Source: Alternaria dauci (Eukaryota; Ascomycota; Dothideomycetes; Pleosporales; Pleosporaceae). Taken from it: 64,000 nt of DNA. The position numbers and the translations under genes were made by a program. Below the pieces are notes generated by a model that worked only from the letters and a program-made list of their open reading frames with translations, was not told the DNA's origin and did not search any database. Location: positions 1,798,001-1,862,000 of the forward strand of contig NC_091280.1 in the NCBI RefSeq assembly GCF_042100115.1. Direction: 5' to 3'. Shown here piece by piece: positions 32,629 through 45,146 of this stretch (within the stretch, counting starts at the first letter, position 1; each line of letters starts with the position of its first letter).

Positions 32629-33677
32629 GGTGACTGCGAGAAGAATGAAGGTTAATTGGTTTCTGATATAACATGCTCCTGTTACCTGTGAGATTCCTCG
32701 CCTCTTACCCATCCTTTATTGAGCATCCTTACACGAACGACAATCTTCCTTTCACCCTCCACTCTTGCATCCACCCTCTTCCTTATCCCACCTTCTATCG
32801 AACCGTACATTATGTTGCGTTGGTAGTCTATCCACCCTACTCTCACATCTAATACCATCTTCGCTGTGCTTGCCAGGAGAATGACTTGCACCAAACGGTA
32901 AAACTTGCATGTAGTTCTCGTAGTCCAGAAAGTGATTTTGATAGGTAGTGGAAAGACTGTAGAAAGCCTTCCCGACTCCACTCACTGCATCGCCATTACT
33001 CGAGCATGAACACGTCCATCGCGTCTCGCCTACTCTCATCGTCGTCGTAGATTTTGTTCAAGCGATGATCACAAAGTTGCGAGAGAGAGCGCCGACCAAA
33101 GAAAGACGAGGCTTGATGTTGCTCTTCGCTCGGTACATAGCATGACTCAATTCTCTCATGTGCGGTACGTCTCTTGATGAAAGCCTTTTGCGTATGGAAC
33201 ATATGGGTTTGGGAAATAGCATGACTCATGGAGTAATGCTGCGACGACTGTGTAGGCGTAGAGCGGCGTGGTTTTCCAGAATGACCAAGCTTGAGACAAA
33301 GGGATGTTATCAGAAAGATGGTGCCTATCTCGTGACGGACTTGAAGGAAACCTGGCTGCATAGCCAGCCAAAGCTCAAGCGGTTAGACGCTGGACGACAT
33401 GATGGACATATGAGCTACGGGACAATGCGTCGGTATCCAGAGCATCTAGCAGAAAGACAGAGACTGATCTCGGCCTGGCATACTCTCTTTCACACCTGGG
33501 CACGAACATAGAGGTGAGACTAAACAAACACTGTAAACGCATGCTGGTTCCATACACTGTGTCAGCACCTTTGAGACACTCATATCATGTTTGAGAACCC
33601 CTTCCGATTCTCACTCTTTCCCTCTTTCCGATACAGCACTCCAGTCAGCTAGGAGCCAGAGCAAAGACACCACCAAG
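32629..33677. other. intergenic
   Basis: 1.05 kb. Two overlapping opposite-strand frames of about 120 codons lie at 33158-33511 (+) and 32996-33361 (-); neither shows domain features. The last 80 bp are CT-rich leader for the gene at 33678. Confidence 0.5.
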
Positions 33678-34103
33678 ATGTCATCCAACGATACCACTAC
33701 CACTACCACCCCATTCCACACTCCTCCCTCTTCACCCCGGCTCGCCACCCCATCCCAATCCCATATCCACTTTGGCGCCACCCCCCACCGCAGTCCTGTC
33801 CCGCGCTTCCCTTCGTCCTATTCCCGCTCCAACAAATCATATTTCCCTGACCAGCCCCAAGCACTAGGGACCCAGGTCACCCGACAGAATTCATCTTCGT
33901 CTTCAAGAAAACCAGCTCAGCATCTGGGAGACATGCTGGCACAAGAGCAGCTGAAATCCATGTCTGATCTGGACAAGGAAGAAGAAGTGAGGTTAGCAAA
34001 GACACACGGTGAGAGGTTGAAGAAGATGGGTTCAGGAATAGCTAGATTCGTTTGGCGACTGACCAAAAGTAGTAGTGTTGAGAAGGCCAGGGAGTCAAAG
34101 TAA
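33678..34103 (+). CDS. small Ser/Thr/Pro-rich hypothetical protein
   Basis: 141 residues from the ATG at 33678, which follows a pyrimidine-rich leader; the frame is open for 29 codons upstream. The first 90 residues are disordered (a Thr run, then PSSPRLATPSQSHIHFG), with many possible SP/TP phosphorylation sites. The C-terminal 50 residues form a charged helix (LAQEQLKSMSDLDKEEEVR) ending in a basic segment (MGSGIARFVWRLTKSS). No signal peptide or known family. Composition and length suggest a real fungal-specific protein of unknown role. Confidence 0.6.
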   Translation: MSSNDTTTTTTPFHTPPSSPRLATPSQSHIHFGATPHRSPVPRFPSSYSRSNKSYFPDQPQALGTQVTRQNSSSSSRKPAQHLGDMLAQEQLKSMSDLDKEEEVRLAKTHGERLKKMGSGIARFVWRLTKSSSVEKARESK

Positions 34104-34627
34104 GGGGCCAAGCAGCGTACTGGTCAGGGTAGAGTGTGTTGAGATTACAGCTTTGTTGGTGCGTTGATTGCGTTGATATGCGTAGACGTATCCTCATGAA
34201 ACTGAGCGTTTGATGTAAAGAAAAGCAGTATATTGGGGCGTGGCTACTGGTTTCACGTTTCGTCATTTATTTACACAAATTGCACTGCGGACGCAACGAG
34301 GAAAAACAAATTCGTCAACCAGTTCGACAAACGCACATGATAATATTGTACAGCGACCGTCCTCTCCGGCAAGATAACCACAGTAGGAAAGGAAAGCAAC
34401 GCCAAACGGGGTATGTGGCAAAGACTAGTATGGATGCAAAAGGACATACTGTTCTGCTAAGCAAACATACCGAAACCAGAAATGAGGGGGCTGCAGCGAC
34501 AGGAAACTTGGGGTATATGTCGTAAAGTCATAAATTCGGTGGGCGGTGCAGGCCCGTCATATCGTGACATGACTGATTAGTAAGTAGCGACGGAAGCCGA
34601 AACCTCTGGTTCATTCTTCTTTTTTTT
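34104..34627. other. intergenic, convergent 3' flanks
   Basis: 524 bp between converging genes. T-run just before 34628. Nothing recognised. Confidence 0.5.
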
Positions 34628-36493
34628 TTAGTTCCACCTCGATCTCAGATAATCATCATCGTCGTATGCGGATCTGGACTGAAAGTCGAAAGATCCGTTC
34701 ATGCCACCAGTACCGCTTCGCTGACGAGTGTGCCGCTTGGTGTCAGAGTCTCTGCCGTATCGATGAGAGTCATCCGCGACATTGTGCATGTTAGAAGCAT
34801 AGTAATTGTTGGGAATGTCTCGCACGGTTGGGTCTGACTGGGTACCGTAACTGGAGAAGCTTGGGCTTCGCGGTCGGGCATTCGAGCCGTGACGAGGCTG
34901 TTGGTGGTAGTGAGCATCAGTGGGGGGTGGCGGGAATGGTCCTTGACCGGCGTTTGATTGTGCACGTCGACGCCTCTCATTCGCGGCACCATCAGAGTAG
35001 GTACTGGAGCTCATGTCGTCGGTGTACGACTTGCCGCCACCCGGAGCCGCTGAATATGGCTTGCGCTCTCGTTCGATGGGTACTGATGTAGACATGGGCT
35101 CGTCTTCGAAGTCAAACGGCCTCACTTCAGGCTTTCCGGAGTACGGGCTCCGTTCGCGCTCAAGGTTAGGCCCTGATGGAGGAGCCGTCTTGGGCGGTGG
35201 TGGTGGGAAGGTGGGCGCCCTACGTAGCGGACCAACACCCTCAGAGGACAAGGCTGCGGCACACCTTTGCTGCGCATGTAGGTTCTCGACGGTGGGAAAC
35301 ATCCTACGAGGAAGTTCTTTCGGGAAGCGTTCCTTCCGGTCGTCCGCGTTGCTGATGGGCATGTCCCGGATTGCCTTCACCAGTCGCTCGTACTCGGCAT
35401 CGGGATAGGCCTGGATCATCGTAGTCATCCACTCCTGGAAGCCTGCAGGAGTAAGTGCAGGGATGTAAGGAGCCTCGGCGGGATGCTCCTGAATGAGATG
35501 GTGCTGGCATCGCATGTCGCGGTATATCTTTGACAGTGCCGAGTAAGAGACTTCTCCGAAGATTGCTGCATACGTTAGCACAATAACGAGATGACATGCG
35601 GTAGCCTGCCTTACTTTGCCATGGGTAAATCTCATCCTTGAGCTTGACTTCATCGTAGAACTTGAGCATCTTGGCAGGAGAGATGACTAAACTGTGCTTT
35701 GGTTCGTAGTCTTCAATCTATGCGATTATTAGCACGTTATCACAGTAGGGGCTTGAATGCGCACCAGATGCAGAGCCAACCCCCGCAAGAGCTGGCCGAG
35801 ACGAGGCAGAGGCTGACCGTCTGCCTCGAACAGTCGCTGCCACATCTTCTCAATCGGAGTATAATCTTCGGTCATCATTCTGGGCCCAGGGCCTGGTCGC
35901 GCAGACGGTCGCTCCCGCTCTGCCGGTGCGCTTCTCTCAGGACGCGGGGTAGGAATATCGCTGTTCCCATCTAGTAGTGGGTCGCGATATAAGGGGTCGC
36001 GCTCCGGAGATGGTTGGCGTGGAAAGTCGGTGCGCTTCGGGGAAGGCGGGGTATAGACGTCGCGGGGTGGAATCGAGTTTGATGTCGACACTGGCGAGGG
36101 TGGACTCCATTGTTGCGGGGAGGCGGGTACGGCTTGAGGGAGTGTCGTACCAGCCATGCCGCTTGATTTGATCTCATCCAAGACCGACTTCTTGACCTGC
36201 TCGGTGATTTGAGCAATGAGATGCGGGTCCACAACTCTGGCGGCATCTGACTTTTCAAAGGCATGGCCGATGGCACTCTTCAACGGCTGCTGCATTGGCT
36301 GCGAGCCACTGTCGATACTACGGCGGTCCCAGGCCGGGCTGGTGTCACGAGGCTGGTAGTCGGACCCGTCGGTGCCAGAGCGAGACTTTGGTCTCGTGCC
36401 ATAGTCGGGACTCCTATCACGGTCGTAGTATTGTTTGTCAAAAGGCGAGACGTAGGAGCCGGTGTGGTGGTCGGGATGGTCACGATAGGCCAT
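34628..36493 (-). CDS. DUF7514 domain protein
   Basis: 589 residues in exons 35765-36493, 35615-35717 and 34628-35565, with introns of 47 and 49 bp (GTGCGC and GTAAGG donors). The spliced core, about residues 220-350, reads IEKMWQRLFEADGQPLPRLG, then GLALHLIEDYEPKHSLVISP, then KMLKFYDEVKLKDEIYPWQ, then TIFGEVSYSALSKIYRDMRC, then MPISNADDRKERFPKELPRR. This is the conserved fungal DUF7514 region, restored only by both splices. The flanks are disordered: Arg/Asp/Ser/Pro-rich at the N-terminus, and a C-terminal tail rich in RERKPYSA-like and Tyr/Asp/Arg motifs. Function unknown. It is divergent from STE11 across 2 kb. Confidence 0.85.
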
Positions 36494-38560
36494 GCTGGAG
36501 CCCAATGGCAAGCGCTCGGGGAGCACCTGCAGTATGACGTTGCTAGGTGGAAGTGGTCGAGTAGGCGACCGTTTGTGGAGCGCAGCGAACAAGTGCTGCT
36601 GCTATTGCAGAATTTCCATGCAGGTGCAATAGTGACAGGTTTCTAGAGAGGACAGGGAAATGGAAACGTGGGCTGCGGAAGGAGAAAGATGTTGGAAGAA
36701 AGGCTGTGGTCACAAACACGGGTCAGCCCGGTCGATTGCCGGCTCTTCGTTTTCCAAGGCAGCGATACCCTGGACAGAAGAAGGAGGATGAGGAGGAGCA
36801 GGAGCAGGAGCGTAACAAGCAGCAGGTAGGACAGCGATATCTTGAGCAATGTTTGACTGGCTGTGCTGGGCCATCTTGTGCGTGCGGCGCCATGGACGTG
36901 CCGCAGGCTGGGATGTAGGCGACCTGCTGTCTGCGTCATACGCAGGTTTGGGAATGGACGAACGTCATCACGTCTATCAAACCGCCAACTCCAGCCGAGT
37001 CGCAGGATGGACGGGAACTTGAAGAGCAGCAGCGCTGGGGACACGAGATTCGCAGAGCGGCGGGTGATTATGTTTGTTTGGTTCAGTAGTGTAGACAGTC
37101 GTCATGCCTAGCGCACGTCAAGAGGGTGGTAGCGACGGCTGCCAGTGACGCGGCGTGGTTCCGCCGTTTGCATGTCTTTTGTTTCAACCACACGGCAGCA
37201 CCAGCTGCTGGCCACTGCGCGTCCGGGTTTACAGCATGACATTCAGCCCATTCATCCCCGCTCACCTTATGAGAAACAAGCGCAAAGGGGTGCGGGTGGC
37301 ATGATGGGGGATGCTCCATCAGCCAGGGCGGGCTTATGCGCAACAGGGCGGTTACCGGAATGCGAGCGAGGTGCAAAGCAGCGAGGCGGCCGTCGTGAGA
37401 CAGACGGCATCTCGGTAGGCGCCAGACTGCTTCTTGTGCGCGTTCGCAGCAGCACTCTGTAACGCGCCAGGCAGACTCAGCAAACAGCGGCGCAAGGACA
37501 TGAAGAGTCGGCAGATGGATGGGCGATGAGGACAGGCACTGCGGTGAAGAAAGGGCCGGGTAGCTATTTCAAGCAGACGAGGCTGTCCCTGAAGCCGGGC
37601 CCTCTAGCATGCTGAGCCAAGATTATATTAGACCGCGAGGGACATGCAGGCTAGTCGCCAACGGTGCTGGGCCTGGGTAGCGCCCGCAAAGCTTCACGAC
37701 TTGGACGGCGACGCATCAACAACGACGCGTTTGCATGATGGCCAACAGCCGTGTGCGATCAAAGTCCCGACCAGCTCCACGGGCCCCCGCGACATGTGTG
37801 TGCTGGCTGCGTGCGCTGACAAAGACAGCGGCGTGGCGGCGGCGCAGTGATTGGACAGAGGCCCGCCGTTGGCCGGCCGCATTGGGGCTAGCCGGCACAG
37901 GTCCCAGACTCTAGTCGTTTCAGATGTCACGGCGGCCGCGAGCCATGGCAAAAGGCATCTCTGCGCCCGCGCTCGCTCCAGCTAAACACGACGGGATCAT
38001 CCTCTGTTTCGCGACCGTGTCTTGTTTCCCTATCTCACCGACCTGTTCCGTGCCCATCTTTCCCGGGGGGGCAACGCGAACGCCGTAATAAAGAAGGCCG
38101 AAACCCCCATTCCCACAAAGACAAGGCCGTCTGCCTGCAGCCCACCTCACCCCAACCATCCCACGACGCCTTGCACCCGCATCCAGCATTCCTCGCCCGC
38201 CGCCCGACCGAGCGACCGAGTGACTTGCAACAAGCTCCTCCAGCACGCTTCCACTCACCTGTAGCGTCTCACATCGCTGTTGCGACCCCCCGGCCTAATA
38301 CGCTCTTGGTATCACCACCCAGGGCTGCTCCCGTACCACGTCCACCACCACACCCCGGTCACTCGACCTGCATATCCTCCATTTACCATACCCACCTTCA
38401 CCGCGTCCACCATCTCATCACGCCTAGCATTTCCATGATGCATATATGAGATAGAAGAGTGGACAGACCGATACGACGACCGCCCGCCCGACCGACCGCT
38501 CCACCTGCTCAACTCACCGCCCTCGACTTCTTCCAAACACACACACACACAGGCCAAGAC
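36494..38560. other. intergenic: divergent promoters and long STE11 leader
   Basis: 2.07 kb between the divergent DUF7514 gene and STE11. It has a purine-rich tract (about 36775-36825) and a pyrimidine-rich 38150-38530 region typical of a long fungal leader, with an (AC)7 run at 38537-38550. Frames here are short and biased in composition; no gene supported. Confidence 0.55.
38537..38550 (+). repeat. (AC)7 microsatellite
   Basis: Seven AC units ending 10 bp before the STE11 start codon, in the leader. Confidence 0.8.
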
Positions 38561-41499
38561 ATGGCCATGCTTGCCGCAAAGTCTCCATATCCCGCACCCT
38601 CCATGAGTGGGAGTGCTGCACAATCCTCGGCCCAGTACAATGCTGGCCTCTCCAGCTACCGCAACCATGCCTCAAACACCCGAGCCGAGCAGTCAATGTT
38701 TGCTTCTCCCACCGAGTCAGAGTTCTCCGAAATATACGATGCCCCGGACGCCATTAGGTGAGCTCCACGTGCCGACTGACCTCTACCTACGCCACTAACA
38801 TGTACAGACACTGGGACGAGGACAAGGTTGGCGACTGGCTGAAGCGTATCAACTGCGCCCAGTATGTCGACCTGTTCAAGCACAACCACATCAACGGCGA
38901 GAACTTGATGGAGATGGACCAGACCCACCTCAAAGACATGGGCATCAAGAAGGTCGGCGACCGCGTCCGCATCGGCTCCCAGGCAAAGCAATTGCGCAAC
39001 AAGGAATACAAAAAGGCCTCTAGAAGGACATCAAACAGGCAATCGCTTGCTACTCTCGACAACGCCGCATACACCCCACCCTCCTCCGGCTCTCCTCGAC
39101 CCCTTCACTCTGCGCGATCAAATCCTCCCCCAACCGCCTCCTCCAACCCCGTAAGCTCGCGATCCGAGAAGCGCATGTCCAGGCAAATCATGAATGCCGA
39201 CCTCAGCAGCTACGCATACGGTGCCAAACCTCCCTCGCGTCCTGGCTCTCCTCTTGTCGACCAAGAGACCCGTAACCTGCGGTCACAGCGCCAAGGAGGA
39301 ATGAACAGCCCCAAGGAGCTCACGAGCAAGACATATGGCGCCCATCCTCTTAGTGCTTCCAGCAGTTCTGTCAACGTCACTTCACAGTACTCCCGAAATC
39401 AACGCACCACGCCCACCGAAACACCTCAAACAGCCCGCTTCGCCCACCACGTCCGTGCCAGTCCTAGCGTGGACAGCGCTACCAACAGCGCCATCCTCCC
39501 ACACGACAAGGCCCTCGTGCGTGTCATCTACGATGGTGGACGGACCTCGGTCGTCAACATCGAAGGCTGCAAGACTGCCGAGGAGGTGATGCTCAAAACT
39601 CTAACCAAAGGCCACCTCAACACTGCTCACGTCAAGAACTACTGCTTCTACATCCTCAACAGCGGAGAGCCGGACCCTTCGCTGTCTGAACGCTTGAGTG
39701 ACATTGAGCTTTTCAGACTTGTCAAGGATGCAAATCGACATGAACGGGGCCGGTTAATACTCCGCAAGGTCCATGCCGGAGAGCCTGACGAGGACCAACT
39801 GAAGGCTGCCGCCGGCATTTACCAACAACAAAACTTCCAGCAAAACTCTACCGTCTACGTGCCATCCAGCAATCGCAGCCAGATCAAAATCGAGAAGCTG
39901 ACGGGTGAATCTCTCGCTGCTGTCAGCTACCCCCTATCGCCAACGTCTGCAAGAGAACGGGAACGCCACATCAACTCGACAGCTCAGAATCTGGAGGGGC
40001 CTGCAGATGCTTCGAGGTCGCCCATCTTCCATGCTCGTGCCCGAAAGCTTAAGCAGTTCTACGGTGCTCGACCTCCCAGCGAACTCATCACCTCCGACCT
40101 GACCTCCTACTTCCCTGATGTCGGAAAAGACGAGATCGACAAGACTGTCCGCATGTCGATACGCCGTTCTCACCGACTCAGCCGCGCGGCCTCGCGTCTC
40201 TCAATGGCATCAAACTTTAGCGTTGCCTCTAGTCTGAAGGATGCACCACCACTGCCATCCATCGCCGACACGTGGCTCCAGGGAGGTGCCCAAGCCCGAC
40301 CACTTCGCCCACTATCAGTCATGAGATTGGGTCTACCTAACCAATCTGGTTACCGCGATTCCATGGCATCTTCTGTCTTGGAACCTCTGGATGAAGAGTC
40401 GCCCCTCGAGCCAAACCGAAAGTCATACGTCTCGTTTGGTGGTGACAGTGGCTCGGATACTCTTGCCATTACAGATCCCGACGGCAACACCACTCTGCAG
40501 TCTTACTTTGATGACGGCGGTAGCAGCCTTGCAGGTAGCAGCAGCAGCAACACCGAGAACGGTGATTCGCTCAACAAGCGCCTCTCTGAAGCTATAGCTG
40601 AGGATGGTGAAGAGTCAGATGACGAGCTGGCCGAGTATCTGGAACAAGACTCGTGGGATAACGTCAAGTACATGAAGGGAGCTCTCATCGGACAGGGTTC
40701 CTTCGGAAGCGTCTACCTTGCGCTACATGCCGTTACTGGTGAGCTCATGGCCGTCAAGCAAGTCGAGCTTCCTTCGGTGGCTGGTGCTTCCCAGATGGAT
40801 CACAAGAAGACGAACATGGTCGAAGCCCTGAAACACGAGATCGGCCTCCTTCGGGAACTCAAGCACAAGAACATTGTGCAGTACCTCGGCTCCAACTCCG
40901 ATGAGAGCCACCTTAACATTTTCCTCGAATACGTCCCGGGTGGTTCTGTGGCGACTATGCTGGTCAACTACGGTCCGCTTGGCGAGTCTCTTATCCAGAA
41001 CTTCGTACGCCAGATTCTCACTGGCCTTTCTTATCTACACTCGCGAGACATCATCCATCGAGATATCAAGGGTGCGAATATCCTTGTCGACAACAAGGGC
41101 TCGGTCAAGATTTCCGATTTCGGCATCTCAAAGCGTATCGAAGCCTCGACGCTAGGCGGCGGTAAGAAGGGAGCTCAGCGTGTCTCTCTCCAAGGTTCAG
41201 TCTTTTGGATGGCACCAGAAGTCGTTCGACAGACAGCCTACACCCGCAAAGCCGATATCTGGTCGCTCGGCTGCCTCGTTGTAGAGATGTTTACTGGCAG
41301 CCACCCGCATCCTAACTGCACCCAACTGCAAGCCATCTTCAAGATTGGTGGCAGTGGCGATGCCAGCCCTACAATTCCGGATAACGCTGGCGACGATGCC
41401 CGAACATTCCTGGCGCAGACCTTCCTCATCGACCACGAGAAGCGTCCCAGTGCCGACGAGCTCCTGGCCAGTCATTTCATAACTAATCAGGGTGCATAA
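38561..41499 (+). CDS. STE11: MAP kinase kinase kinase Ste11 (SAM-RA-kinase)
   Basis: MAPKKK of the pheromone/invasive-growth and osmostress MAPK pathways; phosphorylates the Ste7-type MAPKK with the Ste50 adaptor. Exons 38561-38757 and 38808-41499, with a 50-bp phase-2 intron (GTGAGC...ACAG); 962 residues. Domains: SAM at about 67-135 (WDEDKVGDWLKRINC), RA (ubiquitin-like) at about 300-387 (VRVIYDGGRTSVVNIEG), and a C-terminal kinase at about 688-958. The kinase has a Gly loop (GQGSFGSVY), VAIK-type lysine (MAVKQVEL), catalytic loop HRDIKGAN, DFGISKR and WMAPEV, all intact. Long Ser/Pro linkers lie between. This three-domain order is diagnostic for Ste11. Short exon 1 encodes a disordered N-terminus. 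Confidence 0.96.
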
Positions 41500-42763
41500 A
41501 TCTTTTTCATACATACGGCGCACAACATATTTCTAGCATGGAGCGGGGAAGCATCATCGGGGTTCTTGCATGGGCGTTCTCGTTTCTTTCTAACGCCCTT
41601 AACGCTTACATGCGCGAATGATTCTGTACTATACCACTTTCAAAATGCTTTTCCTGTAAGAGGAAAGGAAGGTGCTACGCAGCATGTTTAATATACTGCT
41701 GATCAGTAATGGGTGCTTTGGACGGATTTGAGCAGTTTGTACCATAGCTGTCTACAAGATCTATCTTCAACACTTTCCACAATAATAATCATCACCCATG
41801 ACCTCCTGACGTGTTACGGCCGATTCCCACTACATGAACGGAATATTCCTACCACGATGACGAATCTTGTAGATTAAGTCTAGTGGCTGAAGCCGCTACA
41901 GTCGCATTAATATAGGCCGTATCCACTGTCCCACTGTTTTCCTTTTTGTCAAACCCAGAAATGTAAAACGATCGAATCTATCACTTAGACTTTGTTCACG
42001 TTAGTTTTACAACCGTCGTTGTGGTAGACGACCTACGAGATTTGTATCGCAGCATTCGAGGGTGTCCCACGATTTATCTTACATATGATCTCCACCGTAT
42101 TACTAAACGAGCCCCCTCATCTCGGTGGTAAGTTCGTGTATCGCTGTCGAGCTGCACATGATCATATAATCATACCTACGGCCGCAAGTCTCCACTACCC
42201 GCCAAGACATAAGCTCCGAGATGCCCCATCATCACGGGACTCTACAATGTTGCGGTTACTGATCACACTTCCCACCGACTAGCACAAACAAAAGTGTTGC
42301 CAACTCCACACCTGCATCTCGCACGACGTAGGTTTGAGGCTGGGCGCGTTCCATTGCGGGGTAGTTGTGACCCCGATCCCGCATGTTTGTTTGCCTCGGC
42401 TTTGGTTGTTGTATGATAATCACCTTGAGAGTAACTGAACGCGTACGTCTTCCGTTTGGACTATGTGAAGCGGTCCGAATGTGCTGTTTGCATTATTGGC
42501 TTGGTAGGTGAATTGAGTGGCGGGTGGGTACGTGTGATGGACTACATCAGGCTGTAGAACGGAGACAAGGTAGGTATCCGACAAAGAGTAAGGTAGTATG
42601 GACGGTAGTTTGTCGGTGCGGGGAAAGGTACATAAATGGAATTATCTGTCAATGTTCGTTGGTTCATCTTCTACTCATCCATTCCAGTCGCTCTTCCTCC
42701 TTCGTCGTATCATCTCCTACCCGTACTTCCTACACCTCACGGTACAGCATACAGCTGCCCAGG
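41500..42763. other. intergenic
   Basis: 1.26 kb: STE11 3' flank and the promoter of the alcohol dehydrogenase, with a CT-rich stretch near 42660-42720. No further gene recognised. Confidence 0.5.
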
Positions 42764-43895
42764 ATGTCCCTCCCCTCCAAATACAAAGCCGCCATCTACG
42801 ATGCGCCTGGCACCATCTCCACCAAAGTCGTTGAACTGGACATGCCCGAGCCAGGCGCGGGCGAAGTTTTGATCAACCTTACGCACTCTGGTGTATGTCA
42901 CTCGGACCTAGGCGTCATGACGAACTCCTGGAAAGTGCTGCCTTTCCCCACTCAGCCAGGGCAAGTAGGTGGCCACGAGGGTGTAGGAAAGATTGTAAAG
43001 ATGGGTCCTGGAACAGAGAGCTCGGCAGTCAAGATTGGGGATCGCGTGGGAGTCAAGTGGATTGCGGCGGTCTGCTCATCGTGTGAGGCTTGTAGAGCGG
43101 GCGTAGATGCTTCGTGTTCGAATGGTGTAAGTTTTGCTCATTGCTTTGTTGTTGGACACCGAAACTGACAAGTGTAAATAGAAAGTATCGGGATACTACA
43201 CTCCAGGTACCTTTCAGCAATACGTCGTCTCTGCCGCAAACTACGTCACGCCCATCCCTGAAACCCTCGATCCTGCAGCCGCTGCACCCCTCCTCTGCGC
43301 TGGTGTAACGGTCTATTCCGCACTCCGCAAGACGAATGCCGCATCAGGTGCTTGGGTCGTGATCTCTGGCGCTGGTGGTGGACTGGGTCACTTGGCTGTA
43401 CAATTCGGTGCTCGAGCAATCGGCTACCGCATAATCGGCATCGACCACTCTTCCAAAAAGGACATCATCATGGAAAGTGGTGCCGAGCACTTCCTCCCCG
43501 TAGACGGCACAGAGGACATGATCGGAGCCGTCAAAGCCCTTACAAATGGCCTCGGCGCACACTCCGTCGTAGTGTGCACGGCAAGCAATGCTGCGTACGC
43601 TCAATCAGTTGATCTACTTCGATTCGGTGGCCGCGTCGTGTGTGTTGGTATCCCCGAGGGCGACCATGTACCCATCCAGAGCGCGAGGCCTGGTAACATA
43701 GTCAACAACTCGTTGCAGATTGTTGGGTCAGCTGTGGGATCGCGGAAGGAGGCTATTGAGACCATGGACTTTGCAGCACGCGGAATTGTCAAGACACATT
43801 TCAGGACGGAGAAGATGGATAAGCTTACAGATATCTTCAAGGAGATGCATGCAGGGAAGTTGCAGGGTAGGGTTGTGTTGGATATGACGGAGTAA
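42764..43895 (+). CDS. zinc-dependent alcohol dehydrogenase (MDR family)
   Basis: NAD-linked oxidation of primary alcohols or reduction of aldehydes, of the yeast Adh/propanol-preferring type. Exons 42764-43126 and 43182-43895, with a 55-bp phase-0 intron (GTAAGT...ATAG); 358 residues. Catalytic zinc ligands are visible in GVCHSDLG and GGHEGVG. The structural zinc site has four Cys in CSSCEACRAGVDASC. GYYTPGTFQQYVV follows the splice, and the dinucleotide motif is ISGAGGGLGHLAVQ, with an Asp (GIDH) at the end of beta-2 that fits NAD preference. No presequence, so probably cytosolic. The substrate cannot be fixed from sequence. The upstream frame is open, but the ATG at 42764 begins the family-typical N-terminus. 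Confidence 0.93.
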
Positions 43896-44078
43896 ATCGG
43901 ATGTTTGACTTGGTATGGATGGAAGTATAGGTTAGTAGACCTGGTGTCCGCGCACTACCGCGATAGGATGCATGTATAGTGGGAAAGGTAGGAAGGCAAT
44001 GATACAAGTCAAACAATGCACAAGCAAGCCTTTTGTCGGTAGAAACACTTCGTACGCCCCGGCAGATGTTTCCTATCA

Positions 44079-44544
44079 TCACCAAGTACGATTGGCGCTT
44101 GAGCTGTCTCTGCGCATCTCGAGAAACTCGTTGAATCGAAGGTATTCGTTGTAGCGCTCCTGGAGCTGACGTCTTGCCCCGTCTCTTTGTCGCAGTCGTT
44201 CCACTCGCCTCGCTTTCGAACAGTCTGCGTACTTTGTGTCAGAATCCTACGTCTTAAGGAAGAAATACAGGCTATAGTGCAGTTAGTCACTCACATTTGA
44301 TTGATTTGCACAGCCACTTCCGTAGCCTAGGCGATGAAAGCAGCCCTACAACAATCCCGAACACTGCTACACAAACACCAACTAGAGTGAAGACAGCCTC
44401 TTTGGACCATGAAGCGGGTGTTTGATCATTGAAGGTAGTGCTTTTTGGATGCAGTGGAGTATTCGATATTGGGATGACATGAGATCTGGTGCCAGACAGG
44501 AATAAAAGAGCTGAAAGTACGCATGAATGCCGAATAACCACCAT
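44079..44544 (-). CDS. small single-pass membrane protein
   Basis: 131 residues in exons 44295-44544 and 44079-44224, with a 70-bp phase-1 intron (GTGAGT...CGCAG). A signal peptide (VLSALLFLSGTRSHV) is followed by a 25-residue lumenal stretch. A membrane span (FTLVGVCVAVFGIVVGLL) is followed by a basic helical cytosolic tail whose second half is restored by the splice (CSKARRVERLRQRDGARR, then NEYLRFNEFLEM). Without splicing, the frame ends after 85 residues, just past the span. No known family; a TATAAG is 95 bp upstream. The joined frame and charged helix support the spliced form. Confidence 0.62.
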
Positions 44545-45146
44545 TGTAATGACAAGACAGAAGCAAGGTGAGAACAGACTAAAATTTGGTAGCCGTCAGA
44601 GCATGTCTGTCCGTTGATTTCCCAGTCCACGTTGGGGACTTATACACCTAGCTGATGCCGTTTGCGGCTGTGTTTCGATCAGACTAGTGTCGGGTTTAGC
44701 AGCTAGCGTTTATTAGCGAACCGGTGGCCGCGGAGTAGCTTCCGCCTCCGAGACTCGAGTCTGCCATGGAAGGAATGTCCCTTAATAGCCGATTCGGCGC
44801 TCCAGGAGAAATAACATTCACCTCAAAGAATTTGTGTATTCCCCTCCACCAATCCCGTCATCGCACGTACCACCACATGGCCGATACTGTCCTTTTGAAG
44901 CTTCGCAGGTAGTTTTAACAGTAACGTCAGCAGTGCAGCTGCGTAGCTGGTCATTACAGCAATGACGAACGCAGCTTCAACAGTCATGCTCATTTATCTG
45001 CACTAAACGTTCGTATTCCTAAAACGGTCGAGGTACTACTGTGGATATTAGCCAACTTGAACCCTTTTGGGAGAAGCATCGCAATAGCATTGTTGTAGTA
45101 ATGTTGTGTTGTTGCCTACGAGAATATGGAGAACATAGTTCGCATA
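44545..45146. other. intergenic
   Basis: 602 bp between two minus-strand genes; TATAAG at 44639-44644 serves the downstream gene. Nothing else recognised. Confidence 0.5.
44639..44644 (-). promoter_or_regulatory. TATA-like element (TATAAG) of the small membrane protein gene
   Basis: TATAAG on the minus strand, 95 bp before the ATG at 44544. Role inferred from position. Confidence 0.3.

Noticed and set aside
32996..33511. Two overlapping frames of about 120 codons
   Set aside because: Opposite strands over the same DNA, no domain features, no clear promoter.
36643..37044. 133-codon minus-strand frame with a Leu run
   Set aside because: Antisense of a purine-rich tract; the Leu run is a by-product of GAG/CAG repeats.
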